Positions 15,000 through 22,487 of a DNA stretch of 22,487 nucleotides are shown here, piece after piece. Made by a program: the position numbers and the translations under genes. The DNA is from CAXDRM01 sp963991775 (GTDB lineage: Bacteria; Pseudomonadota; Alphaproteobacteria; Rickettsiales; JABIRX01), in the NCBI GenBank assembly GCA_963991775.1, contig CAXDRM010000014.1, forward strand, positions 1 to 22,487, written 5' to 3'. The notes below the pieces were generated by a model. That model was not told the origin of the DNA and ran no database searches. It was given only the letters and a program-made list of their open reading frames with translations. Within the stretch, counting starts at the first letter, position 1. Each line of letters opens with the position of its first letter.

Positions 15000-17456
15000 T
15001 TAGTAGATAACATTTTCATAATTTGGTTCAAACTCATCAGCTTCATCTTGCGCTGCAAAAATCTTAGCATAATTTTCTGCTTTGAACACTTCAAAAATTA
15101 TATCTTTTTTTAAGGTGGTAGGGCTAGGGCTCTTACCAGTATTACGGTCGATCTTAGCAAATTTTAAACCTTCAGGAACTTTAAAAGGACGTGGTGCAGT
15201 ATTTTCTTGAGTGGCACGCATAATATCAATAAAAATTGGCACAGTAACAGAAGAGCCAGTTTCATGTTTCCCCAGGCTTTTTGGTTGATCAAAACCAACC
15301 CATACGCCAACTACATAATCTGGAGAGAAGCCCACAAACCAAGTATCAAAACTATCATTAGTAGTACCGGTTTTACCAGCCATAGGTTTTTTTAGTGAGC
15401 GCGCACGCCAAGCAGTACCACGTTCTACCACTCCTTCTAAAAGTGAGATCATTTGATAAGCAGAACGCTCATCAGTGATTTGCTCTTGATTTTTGCTAAG
15501 TTCAGGCAGGGCAATAGCGCTGGTTTTATTACTAGCTATTTGGCAATTAGTACAACTGCTATTATCACGACGAAATAGAATCTTGCCATTTTTATCCTGT
15601 AATTTTTCGATTAATGTAGGTTCGATTTTTTTACCACCATTAGCAATCATTGCATAGGCAGTAGTGATATTTTCAAGAGTAGTTTCAGCAGAACCAAGAA
15701 TCATCGCATAATTACTTAATGCTTTATCATCTACGCCATAACGTTTAACTACATTGGCAATTTTACCTAAGCCAACCATTTCTGCTAAACGTACTGTTGC
15801 GACATTACGAGATTTTTCTAAGCCGATACGCATAGGTGTTGGACCATAGAATTTTTCTGAATAATTCATCGGAATCCAATAGGTGCCATCTTCTTTTTTC
15901 ATGCGCACCTCATCATCAATAATGATAGTAGTAGGTGCATACATATTTTCTAAAGCAGCTAAATAGGTGAAAGGTTTAATGATTGAGCCAGGTTGACGTA
16001 TTGCCTGGGTAGCTCGGTTAAATTCTGTATTGTTGTCATTATAGCCACCAACCATAGCAAGCACTGTGCCATCATGCGGATTCATTACTAAGGCCGAGCC
16101 ATTAATTTCTGGGATTTGCTCTAAGCTATATTGCTCTTGAGCAATTTTATTAACGATAATTATGTCGCCAACGGCAAAAATATCTGTCAGAGTTTCAAGC
16201 TCTTTTAAATAAGGTGTTTCTTCGCCAGTCTCTTCATTTAATTTTACGCTAGGGATTTTTGTCCAGCTTAATTCTTCTAGCTGCAATGTTGCTTGCTCAC
16301 CATTTTTTAAATAAATGGCTGCCTCAGCTTCATTAACCTCTAAGATTACTGCAAATTTCCAAGGATCATATTGCATCTCTAAAGGTTGTTGGATTTTGGT
16401 GAAAGATTTTAGCCAGCTAGATTTTTGTGCTAAATTTTCTGCAATAGTTATAGCTGGTAAAGAAATTTGCTGATATGGGCCACGATAACCATGTCTTTTA
16501 TCATAGGCTTTTATACCTTTGCGTAAGGCACGAAAAGCTGCATTTTGTAGATCAGGACGTAAGCTAGTTGTAACTACTAAGCCTTCTTCTGCCAAAGTTT
16601 CTTCACTATATTTTTCGGTTAAGATTTTGCGTGCTTCTTCGCTAAATGAACCAGCAGAAATAATATTACTATCAGCTGCTTCATTTAGAATGATTGGAGT
16701 TGCAATTGCTAATTCTTTATCTTCTTTTGAAATAAAACCATCTTGATGCATGCGTGAAATAACCCAATTTCTGCGTCCTAAGGCGCGGTTATAATTTTTG
16801 CGTGGATCTAAAGAAGTTGGCGCTTTAGGCATAGCAGCAAGTAAAGCAGCTTCAGCAATACTTAGCTCATCTAAAGATTTGTTAAAATAATTAAGCGCAG
16901 CGCTAGTTACACCGTAAGAGCGATAACCTAAAAATATTTCATTAAGATATAATTCTAGAACACGATCTTTACTAAGCACATTAGTGATGCGAATAGCCAA
17001 GATTGCTTCTTTAATTTTACGATCAATGGTACGTTCTTTAGTTAGTAAAATATTTTTAACTACCTGTTGGGTAATAGTTGAAGCACCAATTAGATTTTTA
17101 CCTTCTTGGACACGTTGAAAATTTTGGGCAATAGCACGCAAAATTGAGGTTGGATCAACACCAGCATGTTGATAGAAATTACTATCCTCTGCTGCTAAGA
17201 AAGCTAAAATTAAATGTTTAGGAATTAGCTCGATAGGAGTAAAAGAGCGTTTCTCTTTAGCAAATTCTGCAACTAAGCTACCATCTGCAGCATAAAGGCG
17301 GCTAGTAACAGGTGGATCATATTCGGTAAGTTTTTCATAGCTTGGCAGAGATCTGCTATAATAATATATAACTGCGATAATAGAAAATAGGCCAAAAGTA
17401 ACACTAAATAGACAAAATTTAGTAAAGGATTTTAATTTTCTGCTGAAACTACTCAC
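15000..17456 (-). CDS. mrcA: Penicillin-binding protein 1A (bifunctional class A PBP)
   Basis: 818 aa, normal for PBP1a. It polymerises glycan strands and cross-links peptides in the periplasm, anchored in the inner membrane. Seen: an N-terminal TM (about 12-33); a GT51 glycosyltransferase domain with catalytic Glu90 (AAEDSNFYQHAGVD) and GASTITQQVVKN; an OB-like insert rich in acidic residues; and a transpeptidase domain with Ser491-Ile-Ile-Lys494 (active-site serine), Ser549-Arg-Asn551 and Lys695-Thr-Gly-Thr. All catalytic motifs are intact, so the cell should make peptidoglycan. The start is GTG within the rsmI stop region (8-base overlap), so translation is coupled. The divergent LppC-like lipoprotein gene nearby may encode its activator. 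Confidence 0.95.
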   Translation of the reverse strand: MSSFSRKLKSFTKFCLFSVTFGLFSIIAVIYYYSRSLPSYEKLTEYDPPVTSRLYAADGSLVAEFAKEKRSFTPIELIPKHLILAFLAAEDSNFYQHAGVDPTSILRAIAQNFQRVQEGKNLIGASTITQQVVKNILLTKERTIDRKIKEAILAIRITNVLSKDRVLELYLNEIFLGYRSYGVTSAALNYFNKSLDELSIAEAALLAAMPKAPTSLDPRKNYNRALGRRNWVISRMHQDGFISKEDKELAIATPIILNEAADSNIISAGSFSEEARKILTEKYSEETLAEEGLVVTTSLRPDLQNAAFRALRKGIKAYDKRHGYRGPYQQISLPAITIAENLAQKSSWLKSFTKIQQPLEMQYDPWKFAVILEVNEAEAAIYLKNGEQATLQLEELSWTKIPSVKLNEETGEETPYLKELETLTDIFAVGDIIIVNKIAQEQYSLEQIPEINGSALVMNPHDGTVLAMVGGYNDNNTEFNRATQAIRQPGSIIKPFTYLAALENMYAPTTIIIDDEVRMKKEDGTYWIPMNYSEKFYGPTPMRIGLEKSRNVATVRLAEMVGLGKIANVVKRYGVDDKALSNYAMILGSAETTLENITTAYAMIANGGKKIEPTLIEKLQDKNGKILFRRDNSSCTNCQIASNKTSAIALPELSKNQEQITDERSAYQMISLLEGVVERGTAWRARSLKKPMAGKTGTTNDSFDTWFVGFSPDYVVGVWVGFDQPKSLGKHETGSSVTVPIFIDIMRATQENTAPRPFKVPEGLKFAKIDRNTGKSPSPTTLKKDIIFEVFKAENYAKIFAAQDEADEFEPNYENVIY

Positions 17457-18318
17457 TATCTTGCTTTAAAATCAAATTATATATTTCTGACTTTTTTAAA
17501 TTAGAAACTTCGCTTAAAAATTTGCTCAGATCTTTTTTAGAGAGATATTTCATACCTGAATCAATAAGCAAATTCAAGTTATTTACTATTTGAAAATCTT
17601 GGGTTTCTTGCGGTTGTGCTACAATGCAGACTAGCTCGCCTTTTAGCTGGGTTGCTGCACTAAGCTCTGTAAGAACTTCGCTAATATTACCATGATAATG
17701 AGTTTCATGTAATTTGGTTAATTCTCTAGCTATGAATATTTGTGTTTCTCCTTTAATCTCTAATATCTCAGTTAAAAAATTAATGATTCTTTTAGCGCTT
17801 TCATAAAAGATTAAGGGGCCAGAATTTTGTTGGCTTTTGAGTAGTTGAACTAATTTGCTGCTATTGCGTGGTGGAAAGCCTAAAAAAGTAAAATGATCAG
17901 TAGGCATGCCAGAAATGCTAAGCGCAGCTATTAGAGCGCAAGGGCCTGGCACAGTATAAACAGGCAGATTTTCTTGGCGCAGTAAAGTAACTAATTTATA
18001 GCCAGGGTCAGAAATTAGTGGTGTACCAGCATCGCTAATTAAGGCTACAGATTTTCCTGCTTTAATGAGTTCTAAAATATCTTGGCGCATTTTGTCATTA
18101 GCCTGTTCATTATAGGTGCGCAAACTACGTTTAAGCTGGCAGGCTTGTAAAAGTTTTAAACTGATACGCGGATCCTCAGCATAAACATAATCAGTTTGGC
18201 TTAAATAGTCAGCTGCTCTGGGGCTTAAATCCTGCAAATTACCTATTGGTGTGGCAATTAAATATAGGCCGCTAAGAGGTTTGCTTTCTAAGTTTTTGTC
18301 ATATATATTTTGCTGCAT
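17449..18318 (-). CDS. rsmI: 16S rRNA 2'-O-ribose C1402 methyltransferase
   Basis: 289 aa, the usual size for RsmI. It methylates the ribose of C1402 in 16S rRNA in the ribosomal P site, using S-adenosylmethionine. Seen: a tetrapyrrole-methylase fold with LYLIATPIGNL (18-28), YAEDPR (46-51; most RsmI proteins have AEDTR), SDAGTPLISDPG (95-106), PGPCALIAALSISGMP, GFPPR and FYESAKRI, and IFIARELTKLHET, all diagnostic. First gene of the minus-strand run; its end overlaps mrcA by 8 bases. Only 22 bp separate its start from the divergent LppC-like gene, the same arrangement as rsmI-lpoA in E. coli. Confidence 0.96.
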   Translation of the reverse strand: MQQNIYDKNLESKPLSGLYLIATPIGNLQDLSPRAADYLSQTDYVYAEDPRISLKLLQACQLKRSLRTYNEQANDKMRQDILELIKAGKSVALISDAGTPLISDPGYKLVTLLRQENLPVYTVPGPCALIAALSISGMPTDHFTFLGFPPRNSSKLVQLLKSQQNSGPLIFYESAKRIINFLTEILEIKGETQIFIARELTKLHETHYHGNISEVLTELSAATQLKGELVCIVAQPQETQDFQIVNNLNLLIDSGMKYLSKKDLSKFLSEVSNLKKSEIYNLILKQDSE

Positions 18319-18340
18319 GAATTTTTGGAAAAATTACCTT

Positions 18341-19726
18341 ATGAATTTTCTTAGATGCACCATAATCTTAATTCTCTTATTTACAACTTCTTGTAAAACA
18401 GATCAAACTATCCAAGAAGATTTGGTAGTATTGCCGCCACGTATTGATAAGCAAGAGGTTAAACGTCGCTTTTTAGATTTGCCTTTTGATAGTGAGCAAG
18501 AGATCAAAATTGCTTTATTATTGCCGCTTAGTGGTAAGCATCAAAAATTAGGTAAAGATCTATATAATGCAGCGCAGCTAGCTATGTTTGATCATGGTGA
18601 TCCGCGTATTGTGATTTATCCTTTCGATACAAAAGGCAGCGATTTTACTGCAATTTCAGTCATGGAAGAAGTGCTGGATAAAAATATCAAATATGTAATC
18701 GGTCCGGTTTTTAGTAAAAATCTTGAAGCTATCAAACCAATTGTTAAGCAGCATGGTTTAACGGTTTTTTCATTCTCGAATAATCAAGATATTGTCGAGC
18801 CTAATATTTACACTTTAGGCTTAAATGTAAGACAGCAAATAGAACGTTTAGTTTCTTATAGCCAGCAAAATGGCTATGAATATTTTACTGCATTAGCACC
18901 GGGTAATGCATATGGCTCACAATTAGTTGATACACTAAGAAATAGCACGCCAGCAGATGCAGTTTTAAAAACAGAATTTTATGCGCCAAATCAAGATATA
19001 AAAGTTAATTTGCGTCGTTTATTGCGCACATTAAATGAGAGTCCAGTAGATGAGGAGGGGCAGCCACTTTTTGTTGCAGCAGAAGATCTACCAGAAGCCA
19101 AAACATTGGAGGTTACTGGTGAGGCAGTTTTAGAAGGGGTAAATATTGCTGCAGAGCAAGATCCATTAGTAGCTTCAGAAGAGTTTGATTTTGCATCTGA
19201 AACTCAAGCTAGAGATATTTCAGAATTTAAAAGAGCCTTACTTATTGCTGATAGTTCGGTGCGTTTAAAAAGCATCGCAGAATATCTCAAAGAAAATAAC
19301 CTTTCAGAAAATATCAAAATTTTAGGCATGTCAGAATGGGATAATAATAAATATCTAACTAGTAAAGTATTTGATAATGGTTGGTATGCAGATTTGCCAA
19401 AAGAAAATTATCTATTATTCGAAGATCATTTCTTAGAAGAATTTGGCTATTTGCCTAATAAAATAGCTGGTTATGCTTATGATATTATTTCAGTAATTTC
19501 ATCTCTTGCTGCTTATTATGATCAAGGTGATGTTTTTGACTTGCAAAGATTAAACAATCCAGTAGGCTTCTCGGGCATTAGTGGCGTATTTCGTTTTAAG
19601 CAGGATGGGAGCACAGAAAGGTTGTTAGATATTTATGAAATCATCAATGGTATTTCTAGTACAGTTGATCCAGCTCCTTTTCAGTTTGGTCTAAGACAAG
19701 AAAATACTTTAATCATTAATAATTAA
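18341..19726 (+). CDS. LppC/LpoA-like lipoprotein, candidate PBP activator
   Basis: 461 aa from ATG 18341, chosen because GGAAAA lies about 10 bases upstream and because it puts a lipoprotein signal at the N-terminus: MNFLRCTIILILLFTTSC, lipidated Cys18. The frame is open further upstream (18251, and another ATG at 18317), but that overlaps rsmI. The body is a type-1 periplasmic binding-protein fold (IKIALLLPLSGKHQKLGKDLYNAA, VIGPVFSKN, IKILGMSEW), as in the C-terminal domain of LpoA. The N-terminal TPR domain of E. coli LpoA is missing, so the protein is much shorter. An acidic, low-complexity insert lies at about 225-290. LpoA activates PBP1a from the outer membrane, and mrcA lies in the divergent operon, so that role is likely but inferred. 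The lipobox is imperfect (Thr at -3). Confidence 0.85.
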   Translation: MNFLRCTIILILLFTTSCKTDQTIQEDLVVLPPRIDKQEVKRRFLDLPFDSEQEIKIALLLPLSGKHQKLGKDLYNAAQLAMFDHGDPRIVIYPFDTKGSDFTAISVMEEVLDKNIKYVIGPVFSKNLEAIKPIVKQHGLTVFSFSNNQDIVEPNIYTLGLNVRQQIERLVSYSQQNGYEYFTALAPGNAYGSQLVDTLRNSTPADAVLKTEFYAPNQDIKVNLRRLLRTLNESPVDEEGQPLFVAAEDLPEAKTLEVTGEAVLEGVNIAAEQDPLVASEEFDFASETQARDISEFKRALLIADSSVRLKSIAEYLKENNLSENIKILGMSEWDNNKYLTSKVFDNGWYADLPKENYLLFEDHFLEEFGYLPNKIAGYAYDIISVISSLAAYYDQGDVFDLQRLNNPVGFSGISGVFRFKQDGSTERLLDIYEIINGISSTVDPAPFQFGLRQENTLIINN

Positions 19727-19739
19727 ATTAGGTTTGAAG

Positions 19740-21233
19740 ATGGCAAAAAAAGAACAAGGTTCAAGAAAATTAGAAGTTAAATTTTCTAAATTAAGCTTAC
19801 CAAGTAGTGGTGTTGCAGTAATTGTAGTAACTGAGGAAGATCTCGGTTCAAGTAATCTCGAAAAATTCATCGCTAAAGCTCCGGTAAAATTTACTGCTTC
19901 TTTTGGTCAGCTAGTACCTGCTTCACAGCCAGATCAGCATGATCTTGATCTGGTATTATTAGTTGGTCTTGGTAAATCTACAGAAATTACGGAAACTAAA
20001 TGTCGTGCTTTAGGTGGTAAATTAGCTGATTATTTTAATGGTGCAAAACTTGATCGAGCAGCAATTATTATTGATGAGATCTCTAATGCAGAAATGGAAA
20101 CTGGTGAAATTGCTGCAGATATTGCTAATGGAGCAAGCTTAAAAAATTATCATTTTAATAAATATCTTACTGATGAAAAACGTCGTGATAAATTAAGTTT
20201 AGAATTTTTAGATTTTCGTTTAGAGCAAGCTGATTTTGCTGAGAAAATTTATAATGAAGAAAAAATCGTTAAAGAAGGTGTGTTCTTAGCACGTGACTTG
20301 GTTTCTGAGCCAGCAAATATTTTAAACACAGAAGAATATGCTAAGAGATGTGAAAAGTTAGAATCTTTAGGTCTTAAAGTACAAATTCTTAGTGAGAAAG
20401 AAATGAAAAAGCTTGGTATGCACGCGCTTTTAGGTGTAGGTCAAGGTAGCAGATCTGAATCAAAATTAGTTATTATGGAATGGCAGGGTTCTCCTGATAA
20501 AGATAGTAAGCCTCTAGCTTTTGTGGGTAAAGGTGTAGTATTTGATACAGGTGGTATTTCTTTAAAGCCTTCACTTAATATGGATGATATGAAAGGTGAT
20601 ATGGGTGGTTCTGCAGCGGTAGTAGGTTTAATGCGTACCCTAGCTGAACGTAATGCTAAAGTTAATGCAGTTGGTGTAATTGGTTTAGTTGAAAATATGC
20701 CTGATGGTAATGCGCAACGTCCTGGCGATGTAGTTACTTCAATGTCTGGACAAACTATTGAAGTTTTAAATACTGATGCAGAAGGTCGTTTGGTTCTTGC
20801 TGATGCGCTATATTATACGCGCCAAGAATTTAAACCAAGAATTATGGTTAATTTAGCAACTTTAACTGGGGCAATAGTAGTTAGCTTATCTGATGTTTTT
20901 GGTGGTTTATTTTCTAATGATGATGAATTATCTGAACGTTTGCTTAAGGCTGGTCAAGAAACAGACGAAAAATTATGGAGATTTCCACTAACTGCAGAAT
21001 ATGATAAAATGATTGATTCACCAGTAGCTGATATGCAAAATATTGGTAATTATAAAGGTGCAGGTAGTATTACAGCAGCACAATTCTTGAAAAGATTCGT
21101 AGGCGATACTAAATGGGCACATCTAGATATTGCTGGTGTAGCAACGATTGGTCGTCCTAATGAGTTAGCTCCTAAAGGTGCTACTGGGTTTGGGGTGAGG
21201 CTTTTGAACACCCTTTGCAAATCCTACGAATAA
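19740..21233 (+). CDS. pepA: Leucyl aminopeptidase (M17 family)
   Basis: 497 aa from ATG 19740, which has AGG 7 bases upstream; an in-frame TTG at 19734 sits too close to that site. A cytosolic, hexameric two-metal aminopeptidase that removes N-terminal residues. Seen: N-terminal macro-like domain (1 to about 160), then the catalytic domain with VGKGVVFDTGGISLKPS, Lys264, Asp269, Asp287 (in MKGDMGG), and NTDAEGRLVLADAL with Asp346 and Glu348. These match the five metal ligands of E. coli PepA. It is 13 bp after the LppC-like gene and likely shares its transcript. Immediately after its stop begins a large hairpin that may end transcription. In other bacteria PepA can also bind DNA, but nothing here tests that. 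Confidence 0.96.
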   Translation: MAKKEQGSRKLEVKFSKLSLPSSGVAVIVVTEEDLGSSNLEKFIAKAPVKFTASFGQLVPASQPDQHDLDLVLLVGLGKSTEITETKCRALGGKLADYFNGAKLDRAAIIIDEISNAEMETGEIAADIANGASLKNYHFNKYLTDEKRRDKLSLEFLDFRLEQADFAEKIYNEEKIVKEGVFLARDLVSEPANILNTEEYAKRCEKLESLGLKVQILSEKEMKKLGMHALLGVGQGSRSESKLVIMEWQGSPDKDSKPLAFVGKGVVFDTGGISLKPSLNMDDMKGDMGGSAAVVGLMRTLAERNAKVNAVGVIGLVENMPDGNAQRPGDVVTSMSGQTIEVLNTDAEGRLVLADALYYTRQEFKPRIMVNLATLTGAIVVSLSDVFGGLFSNDDELSERLLKAGQETDEKLWRFPLTAEYDKMIDSPVADMQNIGNYKGAGSITAAQFLKRFVGDTKWAHLDIAGVATIGRPNELAPKGATGFGVRLLNTLCKSYE

Positions 21234-21340
21234 AAATCAGCCATAAACAGCTCGTTTTTTTTCATAATTGCTCCACTCATTTACTAGTTGTAAACTTCGC
21301 GAAGCAATTATAAAAAAACCAAACTATTTATGGCTGATTT
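21234..21340. repeat. Large imperfect hairpin (about 40-bp arms) directly after pepA
   Basis: Left arm from 21234 (AAATCAGCCATAAA at 21234-21247) pairs with the right arm ending at 21340 (TTTATGGCTGATTT at 21327-21340), with 14 perfect pairs at the base. Complementarity continues through CAG/CTA, the T-run at 21254-21262 against the A-run at 21312-21318, and ATAATTGCT (21265-21272 region) against AGCAATTAT (21303-21311). The loop holds the motif ACTAGTTGTAAACTTCG, which recurs downstream. It begins right at the pepA stop, so it may serve as its terminator. Total size (107 bp) is close to that of the palindrome at 2121-2226, but the sequences are not alike. Confidence 0.75.
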
Positions 21341-21600
21341 ATACTTTTAAAACGACTAATGTGTAAACTTCGTAATACAAAATCGAAAAATCTAAACGAT
21401 TTATGAAAAATTTGGTTCTTAGGCTGTTCCCAGAATTATTGCACTCATTTACTAGTTGTAAACTTCGTGTAATGATTCTAAAAAACCTAAACAATTTTTG
21501 AAAGATTGAAGGTTCTAAGTTTTGTTGTAAAGTAAACTTCGTAATACAAAATCAAAAAATCTAAATAATTACTGAAAGATTTAACCCTATTAAGTTATTG
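21274..21600. repeat. Degenerate two-copy tandem repeat, period about 168 bp, four GTAAACTTCG sub-copies
   Basis: A 26-base word ending in ACTAGTTGTAAACTTCG is identical at 21274-21299 and 21442-21467. The core GTAAACTTCG starts at 21290, 21363, 21458 and 21532. Each core is followed by a similar A/T-rich tail that ends near GAAAGATTT or ATTT; the tails at 21363 and 21532 share GTAATACAAAATC and AAAAATCTAAA. Offsets between first and third, and second and fourth, cores are 168 and 169 bases, so the region looks like one duplicated unit of two half-repeats. The third copy also has flanking arms, 21432-21444 and 21467-21479, that pair over 11 of 13 bases. No credible reading frame crosses it. 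Together with the hairpin it fills the 391-bp gap between pepA and the gene ending at 21625. Confidence 0.7.
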
Positions 21601-21624
21601 AGTCTCAACATTTCTTATAGGTTT

Positions 21625-22053
21625 TTATACTACATGGAAATGTTGTCTTAGCACATGTTCTGTCTGTTGTAAATGAACTCGCTGAGCCCAACTGTCGCTA
21701 TTATTTGCTTCAGAATTGTTTTGGCTCCATCTCTCTGCCCAGTCAATATTAGTAACTGTTTCCATTGCAAATCCGGCAAAAACCAATAAAGATCCCATAC
21801 TGATAGAATATCTTGCTTCACTTTCTTCATGACTTAATTTTTCTCCAAATTCTCCAATTATATATGCACCTGATAATTGTAGAAGACGACCGGCAGTTTT
21901 TAATCCCAATAAACAATATTTCATATGATTATTCTCAAACGGATTACTGCTTGTTTCACCATATCTTGTAGATTGATTTTCTATATCTGTTTTTATTTCT
22001 TCTTGAGTATTAGTGGTTAATAGGTTGAGCTCTGTTTCGTCCGTTCGTTGCAT
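21625..22053 (-). CDS. Uncharacterised small membrane protein
   Basis: 142 aa, not recognised. Seen: a polar N-terminus rich in Thr, Glu and Asn (1-43), a hydrophobic stretch at about 46-67 (CLLGLKTAGRLLQLSGAYII), a short charged loop, a second hydrophobic stretch at about 84-101 (SISMGSLLVFAGFAMETV), and a polar C-terminus with His and Gln. This suggests a two-helix hairpin in a membrane. There is no signal peptide. A good sigma70-like promoter lies just upstream, which supports expression. A later in-frame ATG (Met44) would give a product with the helices only. Neighbours are a repeat region and another unknown gene, so the context gives no function. Confidence 0.6.
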   Translation of the reverse strand: MQRTDETELNLLTTNTQEEIKTDIENQSTRYGETSSNPFENNHMKYCLLGLKTAGRLLQLSGAYIIGEFGEKLSHEESEARYSISMGSLLVFAGFAMETVTNIDWAERWSQNNSEANNSDSWAQRVHLQQTEHVLRQHFHVV

Positions 22054-22078
22054 ATTATTATCATGTTTTGTTTGTAGT

Positions 22079-22107
22079 ATTATAACATAAGATCAATTGA
22101 ATGTAAA
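22079..22107 (-). promoter_or_regulatory. Sigma70-like promoter for the 142-aa gene
   Basis: Reading the minus strand, TTTACA (22107-22102) and a perfect TATAAT (22084-22079) are separated by 17 bases, which is five of six and six of six consensus matches with ideal spacing. The start ATG at 22053 would follow a leader of about 20 bases. The -35 box overlaps the foot of the terminator of the upstream gene. Confidence 0.6.
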
Positions 22108-22140
22108 ATTGAGTTGCTAAATAAATAGCAACTCAAATTT
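22105..22140 (-). terminator. Rho-independent terminator for the gene ending at 22145
   Basis: Arms 22105-22119 and 22126-22140 pair at 14 of 15 positions (core GAGTTGCTA with TAGCAACTC) around a 6-base loop. On the minus strand the stem is followed by TTTT. It starts 5 bases after the stop of the minus-strand gene, as expected for an intrinsic terminator. Confidence 0.7.
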
Positions 22141-22144
22141 ACTG

Positions 22145-22487
22145 CTACCATGGAGATTGAGGAGGGGTAACTTCATTTCTACTATGTTGTCTTTCTGATA
22201 ATATTTTACTAGCATGATTATTATCAGTGTTTGGAGTGCTGATGGGATCTTCCTTTTTATTAGTACCTATATTTGCCATTACTGCTGAAATGTCTAATTC
22301 AGCCTGTAACAAAGCTGCTTCAGCCTCTGTTAATTTATGATTTTTCTCAGGAGAGTTTCTAATGTTTCGTGGTGAGTTGTTTCGTGGTGAGTTATTGCCT
22401 CGTGAAGTTGGCCTCACTGGTTCTGTACCTATGGGGCGTGTAGAAATCTGGAGGAATTTTTTGCAAAGGATAATAAATTTTGATAAA
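22145..22487 (-). CDS. Uncharacterised low-complexity protein, 5' end outside the window
   Basis: The frame is open from the window edge to the stop at 22145, about 114 codons. A GTG at 22417 could give a 90-aa protein, but the frame continues upstream (reading FIILCKKFLQISTRPIGTEP) with no stop, so the gene is probably cut by the window end. Seen: an Asn/Ser/Pro/Arg-rich tract with NNSPRNNSPRN, caused by two tandem copies of a 15-base unit at 22364-22393, then a short predicted helix (KLTEAEAALLQAELDISAVMANI), then a polar tail rich in Asn, Ser and Pro. No enzyme motif. Disordered proteins of this type occur among secreted or host-interacting proteins of intracellular bacteria, but this is only a suggestion. 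A proper terminator follows it. Confidence 0.5.
   Translation of the reverse strand, partial: LSKFIILCKKFLQISTRPIGTEPVRPTSRGNNSPRNNSPRNIRNSPEKNHKLTEAEAALLQAELDISAVMANIGTNKKEDPISTPNTDNNHASKILSERQHSRNEVTPPQSPW

Noticed and set aside
15207..15395. 62-aa and (16519-16746) 75-aa plus-strand reading frames inside mrcA
   Set aside because: Both are antisense shadows of PBP1a coding sequence.
21290..21541. Four spaced GTAAACTTCG copies as a possible CRISPR array
   Set aside because: The spacing is irregular (73, 95, 74), the sequences between copies are themselves similar, only one word of 26 bases is exact, and there are no cas genes.
21648..21830. 60-aa minus-strand frame overlapping the 142-aa gene
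   Set aside because: Same strand but another frame; the 142-aa frame has the promoter, a better start and coherent membrane helices.

Overview
The window is AT-rich, densely packed bacterial DNA, by eye about one third G+C. Gene families and gene order point to an alphaproteobacterium of the reduced, host-associated kind (Rickettsiales-like). The main clues are a pair of membrane-anchored DsbA-family proteins like the alpha-DsbA1/alpha-DsbA2 pair described from Wolbachia, a short RNase D, and very tight gene spacing. The Lpt, Kdo, MsbA and PBP1a genes imply a cell with LPS and peptidoglycan, which argues against Anaplasmataceae. The exact lineage is an inference; there is no rRNA or tRNA gene here to fix it.

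Layout. Bases 1-909 are the 3' part of pdhC, overlapping by 4 bases a predicted outer-membrane beta-barrel protein (906-2036). A gap of about 215 bp between convergent genes holds a 106-bp nested palindrome (2121-2226). Next come coaD (minus), an unrecognised two-TM/coiled-coil protein (2807-4015, plus) and gloB (minus). Bases 4848-11564 are one long, almost gapless plus-strand run for envelope building: two DsbA-family proteins, tolQ, tolR, tolA, rnd, kdsD, a long LptC that appears to carry an LptA-like C-terminal domain, and lptB. A hairpin terminator separates it from a convergent minus-strand run (18318 down to 11643): rsmI, mrcA (PBP1a), proA, a CHMI-family tautomerase and msbA. Divergent from rsmI is a LppC/LpoA-like lipoprotein followed by pepA. 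The last 1.25 kb is different: a 391-bp non-coding stretch of palindromes and degenerate tandem repeats, then two minus-strand genes of unknown function, the second running off the window.

How the genes fit together. Most of the window serves the cell envelope. The products cover oxidative folding in the periplasm (DsbA-like), the Tol motor, the first step of Kdo supply (KdsD), lipid A flipping (MsbA), LPS bridge transport (LptC/LptB) and peptidoglycan synthesis with a candidate activator (PBP1a plus the LppC-like lipoprotein). The rest is central metabolism or housekeeping (PdhC, CoaD, GloB, ProA, RsmI, RNase D, PepA).

I did not find a clearly new multi-gene system. The points most worth a second look are the apparent LptC-LptA fusion, the probable non-canonical ATA start of rnd, the two palindromic repeat regions, and three uncharacterised proteins.
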